The notes: generated from the letters alone by a model not told the origin. DNA of 64,000 nt from Fructobacillus sp. CRL 2054 (GCF_028764065.1 NZ_JACOFN010000006.1:1-64000); one strand, 5' to 3'; shown: positions 16,430 to 24,840, numbered from the stretch's first letter. Numbers and translations: made by a program.

Positions 16430-17563
16430 TTATTCTTCCGCACTTTTCTCTTCGTCTTCTTGCTCATTTTCAGCAATCGTTAATTTTTTAACCATTGGGA
16501 AACGCAAACGGAAAGAAGAACCAGATCCAAGAGCAGATTCCACTTGAACCTGACCGCCGTAGGCCGCAACCATCTTTTTAACGATTGATAATCCTAGTCC
16601 ATTTCCACCTGGCTGGTGAACACGAGCCTTATCAACCCGATAGAAGCGGTCAAAGACGCGGTCCAAATCTTCGGCCGCAATTCCCTGGCCAAAGTCCTGC
16701 ACGCCAATTTCAATCCAAGCCCCCGCCTGCGCCAAAGCCAAGTGAACTTCCTTACGGTCAGTTGAATACTTCAAAGCGTTATCAATTAAAATAATTAGCA
16801 TTTGTTCCAGGTGGTCTGGACGAATGGCCACCTCGGACTCTTTACTCAAGCTGTTATCAAAGGACCAAGTGAAATCTGGGTGTAGAATTTGGAAATCGTG
16901 GTAAACACGGTCAACCACTGGCCAAACTGCGGTACGGTCCTGTTCCGAATTAACCGTCAGCTTTTCAGCACGGGTCAACTGGAGCATCTCATTTACCAAC
17001 ACTTCCATTCGTTTGATTTCAGCCAGCGATGAAGAAAGTGAATCATCCAAAACCTCAGGGTCATCTTTTCCCCAACGCTCCAGTAAATTCAAATGGCCTT
17101 TTACAATGGCAACGGGTGTTCGCAATTCATGGGAAACATCCGACACGAAATCTTGCTGTGACTGAATTAAGTTCTGCACCTGAGTCATCGTGTCATTTAA
17201 GACAATACCCAAATCGTTTAACTCTTGGTTATAGCCAACTGGCTCTACTCGTTCCTTCGTTAAGGGATCTTCTTCAAAAGTCCGCATCACTTTGGCTAAT
17301 TTTTTCATTGGCCACACAAAGAGTTGAGCCAGCAAAAAGGCCAGCAGTAAAATACCGACCAGTGAAAAAATCAAGAAGGACCACCACCAGTGGCCAACAG
17401 CAGCAAAAACCGTCTTAGTTAATTCCGGTCCCTGCACCACCATTAAGCCAAGGAAGATTCCACAGGCAATGAGCAAAAAACCCACCGTTAACCCAAAGGT
17501 CAAGATGGCCTGGCTTGTTTTAAACGGTGAGTTTTTTTGATTGTTTTCGTTCTTTTTAACCAT
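16430..17563 (-). CDS. Sensor histidine kinase
   Basis: A 377-residue membrane kinase. Two N-terminal helices (ILTFGLTVGFLLIACGIFLGLMV, then WWWSFLIFSLVGILLLAFLLAQLFV) enclose only a short extracellular loop. Then come a HAMP-like region, the phosphoacceptor VSDVSHELRTPVAIVKGHL, the N box IDNALKYS, and the G boxes DFGQGIA and GNGLGLSIVKKM. The tiny sensor loop suggests sensing in the membrane. The ATG at 17563 follows GGAG and lies one base after the regulator stop; an upstream in-frame start would overlap the regulator. The stimulus is unknown. Confidence 0.93.
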   Translation of the reverse strand: MVKKNENNQKNSPFKTSQAILTFGLTVGFLLIACGIFLGLMVVQGPELTKTVFAAVGHWWWSFLIFSLVGILLLAFLLAQLFVWPMKKLAKVMRTFEEDPLTKERVEPVGYNQELNDLGIVLNDTMTQVQNLIQSQQDFVSDVSHELRTPVAIVKGHLNLLERWGKDDPEVLDDSLSSSLAEIKRMEVLVNEMLQLTRAEKLTVNSEQDRTAVWPVVDRVYHDFQILHPDFTWSFDNSLSKESEVAIRPDHLEQMLIILIDNALKYSTDRKEVHLALAQAGAWIEIGVQDFGQGIAAEDLDRVFDRFYRVDKARVHQPGGNGLGLSIVKKMVAAYGGQVQVESALGSGSSFRLRFPMVKKLTIAENEQEDEEKSAEE

Positions 17564-17564
17564 C

Positions 17565-18254
17565 TCAGCTCCGCATAACGTAGCCCGTACCACGGACTGT
17601 TTGAATATAAGAAGTCTTTGATTCAGGATCGTCTAACTTGTTACGTAGGTAACGGATGTAGACATCAACAACGTTTGTTTCAATCTTTGTTTCCTGACCC
17701 CAAACCTTCTTTAGTAGCTTTTCACGAGGTTGAACAACATCAATGTTTTCAAGCAAGATGAGCAAAAGGTCGTACTCACGCTTCGTCAATGAGATGATTT
17801 CATCATCACGACGAACCGTACGGTTTTCCTTTTCCAACTTCAAATTCTTGAATGAAATAACGTTCAAAGCAGATGAAGCAGGTTCCTTCTCGATGTCAAT
17901 ACGACGCATCAATGAACGAACACGTGCCAAAAGTTCTTCAATGGCGAATGGCTTCACCACGTAATCATCAGCACCGTAGTCCAAACCTGAAACACGGTCA
18001 ATGACTGAATCACGGGCTGTCATCATAATGATTGGTGTCTTCTTGACTTCACGCAAACGACGGGCCACTTCGAAACCGTTCAATTCAGGCAACATCAAGT
18101 CCAAAAGAATCAAATCAAAATCTTCTTCCAAAGCCTTATCCAGACCTTCACGACCGTTTAATACCGTGTCAACCTGGTAACCTTCGTGTTCCAACTCTAA
18201 TTTGACGAACTTTGCCAAATTTTCTTCATCTTCTACAATTAAAATACGACTCAT
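17565..18254 (-). CDS. OmpR-family response regulator
   Basis: A 229-residue regulator. The receiver domain has the acidic pair EDEEN, the phosphorylated Asp in DLILLDLMLPELNG, the Thr in MMTARD and the Lys in DDYVVKPFA. The C-terminal winged helix holds LTKREYDLLLILLENIDVVQPREKLLKKVWG and VRGTGYVMR. The ATG at 18254 follows GGAGAAG. It forms an operon with the kinase. The pattern recalls ArlR/CsrR-like regulators, but the regulon cannot be inferred. Two inverted repeats in its leader may be regulatory. Confidence 0.94.
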   Translation of the reverse strand: MSRILIVEDEENLAKFVKLELEHEGYQVDTVLNGREGLDKALEEDFDLILLDLMLPELNGFEVARRLREVKKTPIIMMTARDSVIDRVSGLDYGADDYVVKPFAIEELLARVRSLMRRIDIEKEPASSALNVISFKNLKLEKENRTVRRDDEIISLTKREYDLLLILLENIDVVQPREKLLKKVWGQETKIETNVVDVYIRYLRNKLDDPESKTSYIQTVRGTGYVMRS

Positions 18255-18278
18255 AATCTTCTCCATTGGCTTTTTAAG

Positions 18279-18300
18279 CTAACTGCGGATTTACAGTTAG
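18279..18300. repeat. Inverted repeat just before the response regulator ribosome site
   Basis: CTAACTG (18279-18285) and CAGTTAG (18294-18300) form a perfect seven-pair hairpin with an eight-base loop in the 5' leader. No T-run follows leftward, so it is not a terminator; it may act on translation or bind a protein. Confidence 0.5.
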
Positions 18301-18327
18301 TCACCATATATAAATGAAATTTATTTT

Positions 18328-18349
18328 AATCCTATTCTACCATAGGATT
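18328..18349. repeat. Inverted repeat upstream of the two-component operon
   Basis: AATCCTAT (18328-18335) and ATAGGATT (18342-18349) form a perfect eight-base dyad with a six-base centre, 75-95 bases before the regulator ATG. It could be an operator, for example for autoregulation, or a weak hairpin after the yceD stop at 18360. Confidence 0.5.
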
Positions 18350-18359
18350 GTTAATTATC

Positions 18360-18932
18360 TCATTTTTTAAAAAATTCATCTAATTTTGCAAGGCGTGGGT
18401 CTAATTTTGCATCCTTCTCGGCTGCTTGATCACCCTCCGCTGCTTCTTCTGGATGTTCTTGCATGAACTCTGCTTCAGAAATCACTTGCCAGTCTTTTCC
18501 CTCTGGCAAAGGCGCACCTGCTGCTTCCTCTTCGGTCAAAACCTGAGAAGGAAGGGCTGCCACTAAGTTATCCAAAACGGCAGCATCTAAATCAACGGCA
18601 TTGTTGACAAGTGGGAAAACCGGTTCGTCTTCGTCAAACTTTTCAATTCGCTTAGGGTCTTCCACATAGGTTTCTTGAATCGCCATATCCGTTGACCATG
18701 GAACGGGTTCCAATGAACGGGAAGATGGCAAAATCAAATCAGCATGGAAAGAAGCAATCAACAAATAATCGTCCTGATCATCCATTTGAACGGTTCCTGT
18801 CACCTTGACTGGCTTAGCCGAAATAATTAAATCAGAAAAACGTTCTTTAATTAGCTCGTTCAAATCGAGCGTTTCCTCAAACTTCAACGCTTCGTTTCGG
18901 TACTTTTGTAACTGTTGCTTAGGAAACTTCAT
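18360..18932 (-). CDS. YceD/DUF177 family protein
   Basis: A 190-residue acidic protein. It matches the DUF177 pattern: an N-terminal YRNEALKFEETLDL, then KVTGTVQMDDQDDYLLIASFHADLILPSSRSLEPVPW, and a C-terminal LDPRLAKLDEFFKK. The family acts in 23S rRNA/ribosome metabolism and usually lies before rpmF. Here rpmF does not follow; the next gene is the two-component regulator. It is three bases after tmcAL and belongs to that operon. Confidence 0.88.
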   Translation of the reverse strand: MKFPKQQLQKYRNEALKFEETLDLNELIKERFSDLIISAKPVKVTGTVQMDDQDDYLLIASFHADLILPSSRSLEPVPWSTDMAIQETYVEDPKRIEKFDEDEPVFPLVNNAVDLDAAVLDNLVAALPSQVLTEEEAAGAPLPEGKDWQVISEAEFMQEHPEEAAEGDQAAEKDAKLDPRLAKLDEFFKK

Positions 18933-18935
18933 GAA

Positions 18936-20123
18936 TTACTCCTTTTCCTTGATGTAGTGAATGGGACGACGAGCTAAATCCTGTCCCTCTTGGCTAGCGG
19001 ACTGATCAGCTAAGAGCTGCCAAATCATTCCCGCCTTATAATCTAAACGAAGGTTGGCCTTTGCCAAACCCTGATCGACACGGGAAATAATTGGCAAACG
19101 AGCCTTGCGCTTTACTTCAGATAAGTAAGCCTGACCTTCATCAGTAAATCCGAGCAAGCGAATGTAGGAATCCGCCATCGCCGCCTGCATCTGATCGACT
19201 TTTATGTTTAACAACGTATACAACATTGTGCGCTGCATACGAGCAAAGGTATAACGCTTTGACTTCACGGCCCGAATAAAGGACTGGTAGGACTGTGGTG
19301 CCTCTTTGGCAGAAGCGACACCAGCTAAACGGTACTCCAATCCCTCGGCCATCTGGTAAACCTGACCCAATTGTCCCACCGTATCGGTTAACAATCGGTA
19401 ACGCAATAGCTCAAAGAATGGCTTTTCAAAGCCAAGCGAATTCGGTTTTTCCTGCAAGGCCTTCAAGGTGTCTGCTGGGACTACCTTTTCAACCTTATCC
19501 CACTTACCCTTATGAAGGGCTAAGCGAATCGATGAAGCCGAGGCAATATCTTGGTCCTCATCAATCGTTTGGTCATGGTAAGCCGCTTGCAAACGTCCGA
19601 TTGGATGCAAATCCATTTCAACATCTAGGCTCAAAACAGCCTTTGCATATGAAAAGGCCAAAATATCGTTGGGGTCTTCCAACTTGAAACCAGTCTTTTC
19701 CTCTAGCTCGGCTGCATAGGCTGAAGCGTATGTCTGCGTCCGGTCGGTGTACTTTCCTTCCGACTGAATCTCTTCGGCCTGCTTTGCCAAAGTCATGAAG
19801 TCCACGTCCGGATGTTCCGACCCAAAGACAAGGTCTTTAACACCCAGCGCCGACAAAATACGCACGGCACCTTGGGCAAAGAGATGACCGGGTTGAACCG
19901 CATCAAAGACAGGCAACTCAATGACAACATCAGCCCCATGGTGTAGCGCTAACTTTGTTCGTTCCCACTTATCCAAAATAGCTGGTTCGCCACGCTGCAC
20001 AAAATTACCAGACATAACAACAACAGCTACGTCTGCCCCAGTCACACGTTTTGCTTCCTGCAAATGGTAGGCATGCCCGTTGTGAAAGGGATTATATTCA
20101 GCAATTATACCAACGGCTTTCAT
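18936..20123 (-). CDS. tmcAL: tRNA(Met) cytidine acetate ligase
   Basis: A 395-residue nucleotidyltransferase-like protein. The N-terminal signature is VGIIAEYNPFHNGHAYHL, with the HxGH ATP-binding motif, followed by VVMSGNFVQRGEPAI. This is the TmcAL family, which makes N4-acetylcytidine at the wobble base of elongator tRNA-Met in Firmicutes using acetate and ATP. The ATG at 20123 overlaps the methyltransferase stop in TGATG and sits seven bases after GGAG; a GTG one codon earlier is possible. Confidence 0.93.
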   Translation of the reverse strand: MKAVGIIAEYNPFHNGHAYHLQEAKRVTGADVAVVVMSGNFVQRGEPAILDKWERTKLALHHGADVVIELPVFDAVQPGHLFAQGAVRILSALGVKDLVFGSEHPDVDFMTLAKQAEEIQSEGKYTDRTQTYASAYAAELEEKTGFKLEDPNDILAFSYAKAVLSLDVEMDLHPIGRLQAAYHDQTIDEDQDIASASSIRLALHKGKWDKVEKVVPADTLKALQEKPNSLGFEKPFFELLRYRLLTDTVGQLGQVYQMAEGLEYRLAGVASAKEAPQSYQSFIRAVKSKRYTFARMQRTMLYTLLNIKVDQMQAAMADSYIRLLGFTDEGQAYLSEVKRKARLPIISRVDQGLAKANLRLDYKAGMIWQLLADQSASQEGQDLARRPIHYIKEKE

Positions 20124-20881
20124 CACTTTTCTCCTTTTTGGCAGCTAAAGAACCAGCGGGTATCTTCTTCGTCTGCTTGTTTACGGCCAAAGTCCGCTGA
20201 AACCTGAATGTTCTTGAAACCAACCCGCTCTAATACGGCCAAATACTCAGCCATCGGATAGGTCTGTTCATGATGCACTTCCCGGACCATCTTAAATGCG
20301 TCCAGCTTTTCATCGTATAAGAAGAACTTCAAATCGTGATCGACTGAATTCTCCTCTTCCCCATAGAAAGAGGTCCACATGAAAATCTTTTCAGGGTCTT
20401 CATCGTTATTGTAACAAAAGTTATCATAGTCAACATTAACCATCTTTGGCGTGATGACGTCAAAGAGAAAGGTTCCGCCAGCTTCCAAGTGTTCGTAAGC
20501 TTGTCGAATACCAGCTTCAAAGTCCACTGGCCCAGGAAGGTAATTCAAGGTATCCGCAAAGGAAACAATGGTCGGATAGCGTTCTTCCCAATCCGAGAAA
20601 TCACGAATATCTGCTTGCAAGAGACGCAAATCAACATCGGCTTCCTGCGCGTGCTCCTGTGCTAAGGAAAGCATTGGAGCTGAAATATCCAGCAAGTCGA
20701 CTCGATAGCCTTCTTTGGCCAGTAAAACAGCTAAACGGCCAGCTCCGCCACCAAGGTCCAAGACTTTTCCAGCTGGAATATTTGCTTTTACAAAGTCAGC
20801 CCAGTCGAGGTAGAGTTCACCATCAAAGAGCTCATCGTAAAGTGAGGCAAAGGTTTGATAAGGTTGTTCTTCTTCGGCCAT
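20123..20881 (-). CDS. Class I SAM-dependent methyltransferase (YqeM-like)
   Basis: A 252-residue methyltransferase. Motif I is VLDLGGGAGRLAVLLAKEGY, followed by the acidic strand VDLLDISAPML, then LLQADIRDFS and SFADTLNYLPG. By position (after rsfS, before tmcAL) it corresponds to YqeM of Bacillus, whose substrate is not established. The ATG at 20881 follows GGGAGG; a longer frame upstream would include the hairpin region and is unlikely. Confidence 0.9.
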   Translation of the reverse strand: MAEEEQPYQTFASLYDELFDGELYLDWADFVKANIPAGKVLDLGGGAGRLAVLLAKEGYRVDLLDISAPMLSLAQEHAQEADVDLRLLQADIRDFSDWEERYPTIVSFADTLNYLPGPVDFEAGIRQAYEHLEAGGTFLFDVITPKMVNVDYDNFCYNNDEDPEKIFMWTSFYGEEENSVDHDLKFFLYDEKLDAFKMVREVHHEQTYPMAEYLAVLERVGFKNIQVSADFGRKQADEEDTRWFFSCQKGEK

Positions 20882-20904
20882 GCTGACCTCCCTTTCCATA
20901 GAAA

Positions 20905-20935
20905 GGGCCACCTGGAAATCACTTCCAAATGGCCC
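20905..20935 (-). terminator. Hairpin between rsfS and the methyltransferase gene
   Basis: Leftward GGGCCA pairs with TGGCCC around an inner GGAA/TTCC helix and is followed only by TTTCT. A weak terminator or processing site that may lower expression of the last three genes of the operon. Confidence 0.5.
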
Positions 20936-20943
20936 CATTGCAT

Positions 20944-21309
20944 TTATTCGTTTAAGAATGATTCAACATCCAATGACTTGGCGTCAAACCAGAGCTTATC
21001 GAGGTGGTAAAAGTCACGGGACTCTTCATCAAAAATGTGAACGATAACGTCACCAAGATCCAAAACAACCCAGTGTGCTTGCTCCAAACCTTCGATATGT
21101 CCGATTTCAAAACCAGCCTTTACAACGTCTTCCTTCACTTCGTTAGCGATGGCTTGAACCTGTCGGGTTGAGCCAGCTGACGCCAAAACAAAGTAATCAG
21201 CCAAGAGTGAGACACCTTGCATATCCAAAGCTGAGATGTTTTCGCCACGCTTATTATCAATGGCATTCAACACCGTCTTCAACAGTGCTGTATTTGTTTG
21301 TTCAACCAT
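20944..21309 (-). CDS. rsfS: Ribosomal silencing factor RsfS
   Basis: A 121-residue protein with the RsfS pattern: NISALDMQGVSLLADYFVLASAGSTRQVQAIANEV, then EGLEQAHWVVLDLGDVIVHIFDEESRDFYHLDKLW. It binds ribosomal protein L14 and blocks subunit joining when nutrients are scarce. The ATG at 21309 follows AAGGAG. It lies between yqeK and the yqeM-like gene, as in Bacillus. Confidence 0.96.
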   Translation of the reverse strand: MVEQTNTALLKTVLNAIDNKRGENISALDMQGVSLLADYFVLASAGSTRQVQAIANEVKEDVVKAGFEIGHIEGLEQAHWVVLDLGDVIVHIFDEESRDFYHLDKLWFDAKSLDVESFLNE

Positions 21310-21320
21310 AAATTCTCCTT

Positions 21321-21911
21321 TTAATCCTTCAAGTACATTGCCCAATCGTTGTAGGCCTCAAATGTCTTGGGATAAATCACTTTTTCTTTTGCTGCTAAGA
21401 ATAAAAGCGTGTGTGCTAACTGGTAGAAGACACCTTGGTCCAAGGACTTATCCGTAATTTGACGTGCTTCTTCGACACCTGGAAAGTCCCGACCTTTTTC
21501 AAGATAATCGGCCATAAAGACCACCTTATCTAAGCCCGTCATTTCTTTGTGAGTACCACCAGTTGTGTGCAAACGAACCGCTTGCAAAATCGTGGGATCA
21601 TCAATACCCAACTCATCCTTAATGAATTCGGCGCCAACGACACCGTGCCATACGGCGTTGCCCCAGTTTTTCAAATCAGGATTCAAGCCAGACTTTTCAA
21701 TCTTCTTTAAGAAATCCTTCTTTGACACTTCCTTGGCATAGTCGTGAACTAATCCGGCAATTGCCGCCTGATTCACATCGACCCCATTTTGCTTTGCTAA
21801 CTTGACTGCATAGTCTGAAACTCGTAAGCAGTGTTCAAAACGATGCTTGGACAAATTCTTGCCAACCTGCTTTGATAGTGCTGCCAATTCTTTTTCATTC
21901 ACCGCTGTCAT
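21321..21911 (-). CDS. yqeK: YqeK-type HD hydrolase (diadenosine tetraphosphatase)
   Basis: A 196-residue HD-domain protein. Metal ligands appear in KHRFEHCLRVSDYAVKLA, GLVHDYAKE, AVWHGVVGAEF and VRLHTTGG. YqeK homologues hydrolyse Ap4A symmetrically to two ADP. The ATG at 21911 lies eight bases after AAGGAG; two earlier in-frame starts sit too close to it. In most Firmicutes nadD lies between yhbY and yqeK; here the two are separated by only a dozen bases and nadD is absent. Confidence 0.92.
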   Translation of the reverse strand: MTAVNEKELAALSKQVGKNLSKHRFEHCLRVSDYAVKLAKQNGVDVNQAAIAGLVHDYAKEVSKKDFLKKIEKSGLNPDLKNWGNAVWHGVVGAEFIKDELGIDDPTILQAVRLHTTGGTHKEMTGLDKVVFMADYLEKGRDFPGVEEARQITDKSLDQGVFYQLAHTLLFLAAKEKVIYPKTFEAYNDWAMYLKD

Positions 21912-21923
21912 GTTCATCACTCC

Positions 21924-22238
21924 TTAAGCTAATTTGCTTACTTCAAGTGAGTACTTCATGTACTTCGCTTCCTTTGCTTCTTGATACAAAAGAACTGTCT
22001 TTCCAATTACCTGTGCAACAGTAATGGATGAGTTGTCTTCGATGAAGGCAGCCAGCTCCTTGGCTGATACTTCAGCCCCCTGTTGAAGGTTGACCTTCAT
22101 CAACTCACGCTTGGCCAAAGCCTTTTCGACTTCCAAGAGCCAATCTTCTGAAACCCCGGCCTTTCCGATTGAAAAGACTGGTGTCATTTTGTTTGCTTGT
22201 GAACGCAAGTAGCGCTTTTGCTTTCCAGTTAATTGCAT
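21924..22238 (-). CDS. yhbY: YhbY/CRM-domain RNA-binding protein
   Basis: A 104-residue single CRM domain: LTGKQKRYLRSQANKMTPVFSIGKAGV, then KRELMKVNLQQGAEVS, ending with IGKTVLLYQEAKE. It associates with pre-50S ribosomes. The ATG at 22238 overlaps the last base of the yqeH stop. The cluster context (yqeG, yqeH, yqeK, rsfS) points to ribosome assembly. Confidence 0.95.
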   Translation of the reverse strand: MQLTGKQKRYLRSQANKMTPVFSIGKAGVSEDWLLEVEKALAKRELMKVNLQQGAEVSAKELAAFIEDNSSITVAQVIGKTVLLYQEAKEAKYMKYSLEVSKLA

Positions 22239-23404
22239 TAAATCATTGCCTTTCTTAAGAACACTGAAACTGCCGCTGGCGCATAAGCCTTAACGGTCAC
22301 ACCCGCTGGGATGGTAATGAAGCCAAGACCAGCAAAGACCAAATCGGCCGTCGTCTTCGTCCTAAATTCATGACCAACAAGGCCAGCTTCTGTATTCTTT
22401 GGTACGGGTGCCAAAAGGCCACCCTGGTGTTTTTCATAAAAGTCGTCTGCGCCAATCATCTTAGTTCGGTGCAAATTCAAATTATTTTCAAAGTAAAATG
22501 TTGCGGATGTCTTAGAATCCTTCAAGCCGGATACCAAGTCAAAGCGGGCAAGCCCACCAATAAAAATAGTCTGTTCATCGTTCAACTGGTAAGTACGGGC
22601 CTTAATCTCATTCTTTGGCAAAACGTACTTCAAGTCCTTATCCGAAACTTGATGAGCATATTGATCCGCCTTAATAATTCCTGGCGTATCAATCAAAGAT
22701 TGACCGTCATCCAAAGGAATGGCGATTTGGTCCAAAGTTGTTCCTGGGAATCGAGAGGTCGTAATCAACTCCTGGACCCCTGTCTTCGACTTGATGATTT
22801 GGTTAATCAAAGTTGACTTACCAACGTTTGTTGTACCGACAACGTAAACGTCGCGACCTTCACGAAGGTCATCAATCTTATCCAAAATCATGTCCAGGTT
22901 GGCTGGATGGGCCGCTGATGTCAAATCCACGTCAACCGGCTTAATCCCCTGTTCCTTCAATTGGCCACGAACCCAATCCTTAATCTTATGTTCCTTCAAA
23001 GACTTGGGAAGGAGGTCAACCTTGTTTCCTACCACGTAAATGGGGTTATCTTGTCCAACGAAACGTGGCAATCCAGGAATCGTAGAACCTGAAAAATCAA
23101 ATAGGTCCAACACGTAGACAATCAGTGCCTTAGCTTCCGAAACTTGGTGCAAGAGCTTAATGAAATCATCATCGGTTAATGAAACCGGTTGAATTTCATT
23201 GTAGTGACGCAGACGGAAGCAACGCTGGCAGAGCAATTGCTCTGACTCCAACTGCTTCTGTAAGGCAGACATTGGTAGATAACCAGCTTCTTCTTTATCA
23301 GTTACCTGCATTAAAGCACCACAACCGATACAGTAGAGACCCTCTTGCAAGGCTTCTTCTACTTCTTCCTTTGTTGCGATAACTTGCTTCTTTTCTTCTT
23401 CCAT
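22238..23404 (-). CDS. yqeH: Ribosome biogenesis GTPase YqeH
   Basis: A 388-residue circularly permuted GTPase. The N-terminal zinc finger has CIGCG and CQRCFRLRHYNE. The G motifs come in permuted order: VVGNKVDLLP (G4), DLTSAAH (G5), GTTNVGKSTLINQI (G1), SRFPGTTLDQI (G2), LIDTPGI (G3). It is needed for 30S subunit assembly. The ATG at 23404 lies eight bases after the yqeG stop with an AAGG site; an upstream in-frame start would overlap yqeG. Confidence 0.96.
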   Translation of the reverse strand: MEEEKKQVIATKEEVEEALQEGLYCIGCGALMQVTDKEEAGYLPMSALQKQLESEQLLCQRCFRLRHYNEIQPVSLTDDDFIKLLHQVSEAKALIVYVLDLFDFSGSTIPGLPRFVGQDNPIYVVGNKVDLLPKSLKEHKIKDWVRGQLKEQGIKPVDVDLTSAAHPANLDMILDKIDDLREGRDVYVVGTTNVGKSTLINQIIKSKTGVQELITTSRFPGTTLDQIAIPLDDGQSLIDTPGIIKADQYAHQVSDKDLKYVLPKNEIKARTYQLNDEQTIFIGGLARFDLVSGLKDSKTSATFYFENNLNLHRTKMIGADDFYEKHQGGLLAPVPKNTEAGLVGHEFRTKTTADLVFAGLGFITIPAGVTVKAYAPAAVSVFLRKAMI

Positions 23405-23411
23405 GAAGACC

Positions 23412-23963
23412 TTAATCTTTCTTTGCTTCAACAGCCTTCGTTAATGAATCATAAAAAACGAGGCCTTTTTTTCTATAGATAATTTTTTTGGCCTGATTTT
23501 CAATAAAACGGTTGACCCATGTTTGCCACATGTCAGACTCAATTAAACGTTCTACCAATACTGATTTTACACCGGCTAAGTGAGAAGCCCAAACGTCGGT
23601 CAACATTTGATCGCCAACCATCAGAACTTCATCTTTCTTTAGGCCACGTTCATGCATCACCTTCAAGATACCGCGGGGCAGTGGCTTTAATGACCAAGCC
23701 GTATAATCAACGTCTAAATCCCCAACCGCCTTCTTGACACGGTCCCAGGTATTGTTTGACACCACAATCACGTCGATACCCGCTGCCTTTGTTTCCTTCA
23801 GCCACTCGTGCAATTCCGGTGTACCCTTTGGATTATTCCAGGCTAAAAGCGTGTTATCCAGATCGGTTAACACAGCTTTAATATGGTGTTTTTTTAATTC
23901 ATTAACTGATAAATCGTAAACAGATTGTACACAGTATGTGGGTTTTAAGAAGTTCAGGACCAT
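23412..23963 (-). CDS. yqeG: YqeG-type HAD phosphatase
   Basis: A 183-residue HAD-family protein with the nucleophile motif LTDLDNTLLAWN, motif II VVSNNT and motif III/IV MVGDQMLTDVWAS. This is the YqeG (HAD-IIIA) subfamily; its physiological substrate is unsettled. The ATG at 23963 gives the usual MVLNFLKPTY N-terminus. It heads the yqeG-yqeH-yhbY-yqeK-rsfS operon. The ribosome site is weak. Confidence 0.9.
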   Translation of the reverse strand: MVLNFLKPTYCVQSVYDLSVNELKKHHIKAVLTDLDNTLLAWNNPKGTPELHEWLKETKAAGIDVIVVSNNTWDRVKKAVGDLDVDYTAWSLKPLPRGILKVMHERGLKKDEVLMVGDQMLTDVWASHLAGVKSVLVERLIESDMWQTWVNRFIENQAKKIIYRKKGLVFYDSLTKAVEAKKD

Positions 23964-24023
23964 TTTTCTACTCACTTTATGATTTAAGCCCTATTATACA
24001 CGAAAACAGGCTTCTTCTGGGAC

Positions 24024-24051
24024 AAAAAAAGACCCCCGAAAGGGGTCTTTT
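24024..24051 (-). terminator. Terminator of the APF-like gene
   Basis: Leftward AGACCCC pairs with GGGGTCT across a short TTTCG-type loop and is followed by seven T. Confidence 0.88.
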
Positions 24052-24071
24052 AAATCATTCAAACCTTTGGA

Positions 24072-24713
24072 TTAGTACCAACCGTTTGATTGGAAATGTG
24101 CAATGGCATTTGCAACTGAACCATAACGGCCTGCAATATAACCTTGCATTGCCTGTAATTGAACAGCGTAGTTACCATGGTAGTCTTGACCAGGAGCATA
24201 AGTAGCATATGCTGATGGAGACAATTGTCCGATTCCGTAGAAAGAACCGTTTTGAGCGTTAACATTTCCGCCAGATTCACGTTGGATCAACCAGTTAATA
24301 TCACCGGAAGCATCAGAAGAAGTTGACGTTGAAGTCGTTGTAGCGGCTGGTGTAGCCGTTGAAGTCGTTGTAGTGCTTGATTGGGTGCTTACCGCAGTCG
24401 TAGTAGCTTGGCTTGATGACGCAGAAGACGTATCAGCTGCTGCTTGGCTGGAAGTATCTGTCGTCTGATCTGATGTATCTTGGGAAGATGTATCAGTATC
24501 AGCAGCTACTTCTTGACCGGCTGCCGTAGTTTCTAAGCTCTTAATGTTATCCAATGATGAAACAGCAGTTTTAACTGTCTTACCATTGACAGAGCCAGAT
24601 ACCTTAACGGCTTGGTCGGTCGTGGATTTAGAACTATTAAATTGTTGGTTGACAGCTGTCAATGCAAGACCGGCAACCGCAATACTTGTAAGTAAAATTT
24701 TATTAAACATCAT
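24072..24713 (-). CDS. Secreted APF/transglycosylase-like protein
   Basis: A 213-residue exported protein. A signal peptide covers about residues 1-23 (ILLTSIAVAGLALTAVNQQ). A Ser/Thr/Ala/Asp low-complexity linker spans about 55-140. The C-terminal domain runs from INWLIQRESGGNVNAQNGSF through GIGQLSPSAYATYAPG to IAHFQSNGWY. This is the aggregation-promoting-factor type C-terminus of lactobacilli, related to lytic transglycosylases: the ESGG Glu would be catalytic. No LysM or other wall-binding domain is present. The leader is unusually structured (see 24714-24840). Confidence 0.85.
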   Translation of the reverse strand: MMFNKILLTSIAVAGLALTAVNQQFNSSKSTTDQAVKVSGSVNGKTVKTAVSSLDNIKSLETTAAGQEVAADTDTSSQDTSDQTTDTSSQAAADTSSASSSQATTTAVSTQSSTTTTSTATPAATTTSTSTSSDASGDINWLIQRESGGNVNAQNGSFYGIGQLSPSAYATYAPGQDYHGNYAVQLQAMQGYIAGRYGSVANAIAHFQSNGWY

Positions 24714-24840
24714 GTCTTACAGTATCCCTGATAAATATTATCTGAAGATTAAACTCGGAATTTCACCCGTTTAACCAAGGGATAAAGTAATCAAACCTCC
24801 GTTGTATATCCGTTCAACAACCGCGAGTAGCGGGTGCTTG
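24714..24840 (-). promoter_or_regulatory. Structured leader, possible c-di-AMP (ydaO-type) riboswitch
   Basis: The leftward leader contains, in order, GTTGT/ACAAC around GAACGGATAT, then CGGAGGTTT, a GTTTGA/TTAAAC helix, GGGTGAAATTCC, then TTTAATC, a short hairpin, and AGGGATAC. These blocks and their order resemble the 5' two thirds of ydaO-yuaA riboswitches, which commonly control wall hydrolases. The 3' third of the consensus is not visible before the ATG, so the element is either degenerate, overlaps the coding start, or is a different leader. TGTAAG before the ATG can pair with CTTACA inside the gene, placing the start codon in a loop. Confidence 0.4.

Noticed and set aside
24800-24840. 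Terminator of the permease in the CCGC/GCGG hairpin
   Set aside because: The stem is not followed by a T-run leftward; it more likely belongs to the structured leader.
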